22,673 bases of DNA from Dehalococcoidia bacterium. Lineage in GTDB: Bacteria; Chloroflexota; Dehalococcoidia; SZUA-161; SpSt-899. The first letter of the stretch is position 1, and every line of letters begins with the position of its first letter. A program made the translations under genes and the position numbers. The DNA is taken from the NCBI GenBank assembly GCA_023271515.1, contig JALPXQ010000012.1:1-22673 (forward strand). The letters run 5' to 3'. Below the pieces are notes generated by a model, which made no database searches, had not been told where the DNA came from, and saw nothing but the letters and a program-made list of their open reading frames with translations. Below, one piece after another: positions 20,210 through 22,673 of the stretch.

Positions 20210-22133
20210 CGCCTCCTTGAATCTTTTCCCAACTTCCCACAGGAACCGGCCTGTCAGGAACAGCCGGCCCTTCCCCGGTAACCTTTACCACCGCCTCAAA
20301 TCGAGAGGGGCACACATTGAGGCAAATTCCACACCTCGTGCACTTACCCTGTTCTATTACATGTATCATCCGTTTGTCCCCCATGATAGCGCCAGCAGGG
20401 CATTCCCTCATGCATATAAGGCAACCCTGGCACTTTTCAGGAAGGATATAGAAAGAGATCAGTTGCTTGCACACCCTTGCCGGACATTGCTTCTTAGTGA
20501 TGTGTGCTTCATACTCCTCCCGGAAATACCTGATGGTGGTCAGCACCGGATTGGGTGCCGTCCCCCCCAGAGCACAAAGTGACCCTGCCTTGATGGCCTC
20601 CCCCAGTTCCAAAAGTAAGTCTATATCCCCGGATTTGCCCCTACCTTCAGTGATGTCGGTAAGGATCTCCAGCATTTGCATCGCCCCCTCACGGCACAGC
20701 ACACACTCGCCGCAAGATTCAGCCTGGGTGAAGGAAAGGAAGTATTTAGCCAGGTCCACCATACAGGTATCGCTATCGGCAATGATCATACCCCCGGATC
20801 CCATGATCGATCCAGCAGCGGTCAAATGCTCATAGTCAACCGGGGCATCCAGGGTGCTTGCGGGCAAACAGCCACCTGAAGGGCCGCCAGTTTGCACTGC
20901 CTTAAAATCCTTACCCTCAGGGATGCCCCCACCAATGTCATAGACAATTTCCCGCAACTTTATTCCCATTGGCACTTCAATAAGTCCGGTATGGGCCACT
21001 TTGCCGGCGAGGGCAAAGGTCTTGGTTCCTTTGCTCTGCTCGGTGCCATAGCCGGCAAACCAATCCGCGCCCTTCTGCAAGATAGCGGAGACATTACTCC
21101 AGGTCTCCACGTTATTGATAGCGGTCGGCTTGCCGCGCAGTCCGGAGACGGCAGGAAAGGGAGGACGGGCATAAGGCATACCTCGCTTGCCCTCCAGGGA
21201 TCGTATCATGGCGGTCTCCTCGCCGCAGACAAAAGCCCCTGCCCCTTGCTCGATCTCTATCCGGAAACTGAAGCCGGCACCGAGGATGTTATCGCCCAGC
21301 AGCCCGTAATCCTCCATTTGCTTCAGGGCGGTCTTAAGCCTGGCAATGGCCAAAGGATATTCAGCACGAATATAGATATAGCTGTGTGTCGCTCCAATCG
21401 CATAGGCGCCAATCAGCATTCCCTCTAAAACAGAATGGGGGTCACCCTCCAGGAGCGATCGGTCCATAAAAGCCCCCGGATCCCCTTCATCGGCATTACA
21501 GATCAGGTATTTCTCAGTACCGGGCGCATCGCGGCAGAAGCGCCACTTGGTGGCAACGGGAAATCCTGCCCCGCCCCGCCCCCTGAGACCAGACCTGCCA
21601 ATCTCCTCTATTACCTCATCCGGGGACATCTTCAATGCCTTAACCAGACCGCTATAGCCGGCGTTAGCAATATAGTGATCGATATTTCCCGGGTCAACAT
21701 ACCCACAATTGCGAAGCGCTATCCTGACTTGTGACTTGAACATCGGGAGATCAAAGAGATTGGGAATGCCATCAATTTCTCCCTCGCCTATGGTGCAAAG
21801 GGCCAGATCGGGCCGGGGATTATCGTTGACCAAATAATCCACCATCAACTGAGGGACGATTTCCGGTGTAACCTGGCTATAACAGATACGAGGGCGGCCT
21901 CGTTTGGCGATATCAAGTAAGGGCTCAAGATAACAGCAACCAATACATCCCACCTCCATCACCTGGGCGGCCATATTTCTCTCCTCAAGCTCCGCATTAA
22001 GGCGGTGAAGTACTTTTAATGCCCCAGCAGAACGGCCACAGGTGGCGGTGCCAATATAAATGCGAGGTGTTTCGCTGTTCTGTAAAGCCTCCCACCTCGC
22101 CAGTGCATTGCCCTGTATTTGTTCAAATATCAT
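20187..22133 (-). CDS. NuoF/HydB-type NADH-binding flavoprotein with ferredoxin tail
   Basis: NAD(H)-FMN subunit of the HydB/BfuB class. Numbered from GTG 22145 (652 aa): a thioredoxin-like 2Fe-2S domain (Cys36, CIGCC at 67-71); FMN/NADH core with GRSGLRGRGGAGFP (183-196) and CNADEGDPGAFMDR (216-229); ESCGECVLCREG (Cys478, 481, 484) plus Cys524 for a 4Fe-4S site; and a C-terminal two-cluster ferredoxin (Cys572, 575, 578, 582 and Cys602, 605, 608, 612). The ferredoxin tail separates it from plain respiratory NuoF. I prefer ATG 22133, since AGGTGAG (about 22141-22147) is about 8 bases upstream. The 3' end overlaps the FeS-GltD gene, so the proteins are made together. It probably passes electrons between NAD(H) and the partner's clusters. 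Confidence 0.92.
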   Translation of the reverse strand: MIFEQIQGNALARWEALQNSETPRIYIGTATCGRSAGALKVLHRLNAELEERNMAAQVMEVGCIGCCYLEPLLDIAKRGRPRICYSQVTPEIVPQLMVDYLVNDNPRPDLALCTIGEGEIDGIPNLFDLPMFKSQVRIALRNCGYVDPGNIDHYIANAGYSGLVKALKMSPDEVIEEIGRSGLRGRGGAGFPVATKWRFCRDAPGTEKYLICNADEGDPGAFMDRSLLEGDPHSVLEGMLIGAYAIGATHSYIYIRAEYPLAIARLKTALKQMEDYGLLGDNILGAGFSFRIEIEQGAGAFVCGEETAMIRSLEGKRGMPYARPPFPAVSGLRGKPTAINNVETWSNVSAILQKGADWFAGYGTEQSKGTKTFALAGKVAHTGLIEVPMGIKLREIVYDIGGGIPEGKDFKAVQTGGPSGGCLPASTLDAPVDYEHLTAAGSIMGSGGMIIADSDTCMVDLAKYFLSFTQAESCGECVLCREGAMQMLEILTDITEGRGKSGDIDLLLELGEAIKAGSLCALGGTAPNPVLTTIRYFREEYEAHITKKQCPARVCKQLISFYILPEKCQGCLICMRECPAGAIMGDKRMIHVIEQGKCTRCGICLNVCPSRFEAVVKVTGEGPAVPDRPVPVGSWEKIQGGVVGDSRT

Positions 22134-22145
22134 ATAATCCCTCAC

Positions 22146-22592
22146 CTAATATAGCGCTAACACCTCCTTTATTTTTGCTGGAGTCATTTTACTGTATACA
22201 TCTTCATCGATCACCACCACTGGGGCTAGGGCGCAACACCCAATGCAAGCAACCCTCTCCAGGCTGAACTTGAAGTCCTCTGTCGTTTGACCGCACTGAA
22301 TGTTCAGCGCACGTTCCAGGCTTTCCAAAATTCGTTCGCCTCCTCGCACATGGCAAGCAGTGCCGAGACACACCTTAATTATGTGGTCTCCAGGACGGGT
22401 GAAGCGAAATTGAGCGTAAAAGCTGGCCACGCTATATATATCGTTCTCAGATAATCTTAAGAAATGACTGATGTCAGCAACGGCTTCCGGTGAGAGGAAT
22501 CCTTCCGCCTCCTGGACCTTCTGCAAAATAGGTATCAATTTGCTCCTGTCCCTCGTAAAATCCTCCACTACCGCTCTAAACTGCTCTCTCAT
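22146..22592 (-). CDS. NuoE/HydC-type 2Fe-2S thioredoxin-like subunit
   Basis: Small iron-sulfur subunit of 148 residues that partners NuoF/HydB-type proteins. It has the N-terminal helical bundle (LIPILQKVQEAEGFLSPEA), the SVASFYAQF segment (54-62) and the 2Fe-2S ligands in VCLGTACHVRG (Cys75, Cys80) and ACIGCCALAPV (Cys116, Cys120), spaced CX4C and CX3C as in the family. ATG 22592 has AAGGAA 7 bases upstream. It is the first gene of the three-gene unit, and its stop is within 15 bases of the next start. Upstream only a weak promoter is seen (TTCGGC at 22639-22634, 17 bases, TACAAT at 22616-22611), so the real promoter may lie outside the window. Confidence 0.94.
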   Translation of the reverse strand: MREQFRAVVEDFTRDRSKLIPILQKVQEAEGFLSPEAVADISHFLRLSENDIYSVASFYAQFRFTRPGDHIIKVCLGTACHVRGGERILESLERALNIQCGQTTEDFKFSLERVACIGCCALAPVVVIDEDVYSKMTPAKIKEVLALY

Positions 22593-22639
22593 GGTGAAAT
22601 TCCTTAGTTTATTGTAACTGCTCAGGTGGATAGGCCGAA

Positions 22640-22673
22640 GACTGAACCGTCAACCATCAACCTTTGTGAACCC
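22640..22673. repeat. edge of a dispersed repeat related to the 6636 and 16540 copies
   Basis: Read on the - strand this is GGGTTCACAAAGGTTGATGG followed by TTGACGGTTCAG, the same GGTTCAC / GGTTGATGG / GGTTGACGG vocabulary seen at 6660-6710. It runs off the right edge of the window. Confidence 0.6.

Noticed and set aside
20467..21734. Several + strand frames over 100 codons opposite the HydB-like gene
   Set aside because: They are complementary shadows of a gene with complete cofactor motifs.

Overview
The window reads as a bacterial chromosome segment of roughly 55-58% GC (estimated by eye), with Shine-Dalgarno sites and sigma70-type promoters. Gene content and arrangement most resemble an anaerobic member of the Chloroflexota, class Dehalococcoidia: a class V aminotransferase paired with serA, a NuoE/NuoF/GltD-type soluble NADH module, compact pilus assembly genes, and intergenic spaces full of degenerate dispersed repeats. 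This placement is inference; there is no rRNA or other marker gene here to prove it. I see no tRNA, rRNA, CRISPR array or intact insertion sequence.

Left part (1-4905, all + strand): the tail of a probable PilC/GspF protein, then PilN-, PilO- and PilM-like genes, a prepilin peptidase, a membrane sensor histidine kinase (HisKA_3 type) and a NarL/LuxR-type response regulator. These are tightly spaced or overlapping and look like one transcription unit coupling a type IV pilus or type II secretion-like machine to a two-component system.

Middle left (4950-8720): an accessory, decaying region. It holds a truncated DUF4258-like gene, a small retropepsin-like protease, a broken copy of a pseudopilin gene, a small coiled-coil membrane protein whose gene contains tandem 21-bp heptad repeats, several families of dispersed palindromic repeats, and one intact pseudopilin gene. 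The intact gene has a strong terminator and, 188-226 bases upstream, four TTAAC direct repeats at exact 11-bp spacing followed by an extended -10. That is the layout of a PhoP-type phosphate-starvation promoter.

Middle (8723-12338): nucleoside diphosphate kinase and, convergent with it, ribosomal silencing factor RsfS. A divergent promoter pair follows, then a class V aminotransferase and full-length SerA, which together cover two steps of serine synthesis or a serine/glyoxylate interconversion. A perfect 28-bp palindrome overlaps both the serA stop and the stop of the convergent gene that follows.

Right part (- strand, 22592 down to 12335): two units. The first, nuoE-like / hydB-like / FeS-GltD fusion (22592-18077), encodes a soluble NAD(P)H-flavin-FeS complex of the kind used in electron bifurcation. 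No hydrogenase or formate dehydrogenase catalytic gene is visible beside it. The second starts at a near-consensus promoter (TTGAGA-17-TATAAT) and runs speD, speE, pcrA/uvrD, rph and a DUF1015 gene. The speD product keeps the self-cleavage serine but has His in place of the catalytic Cys83, and the speE product carries the EGGP signature of thermospermine synthases. This pair is the most unusual enzymology in the window.
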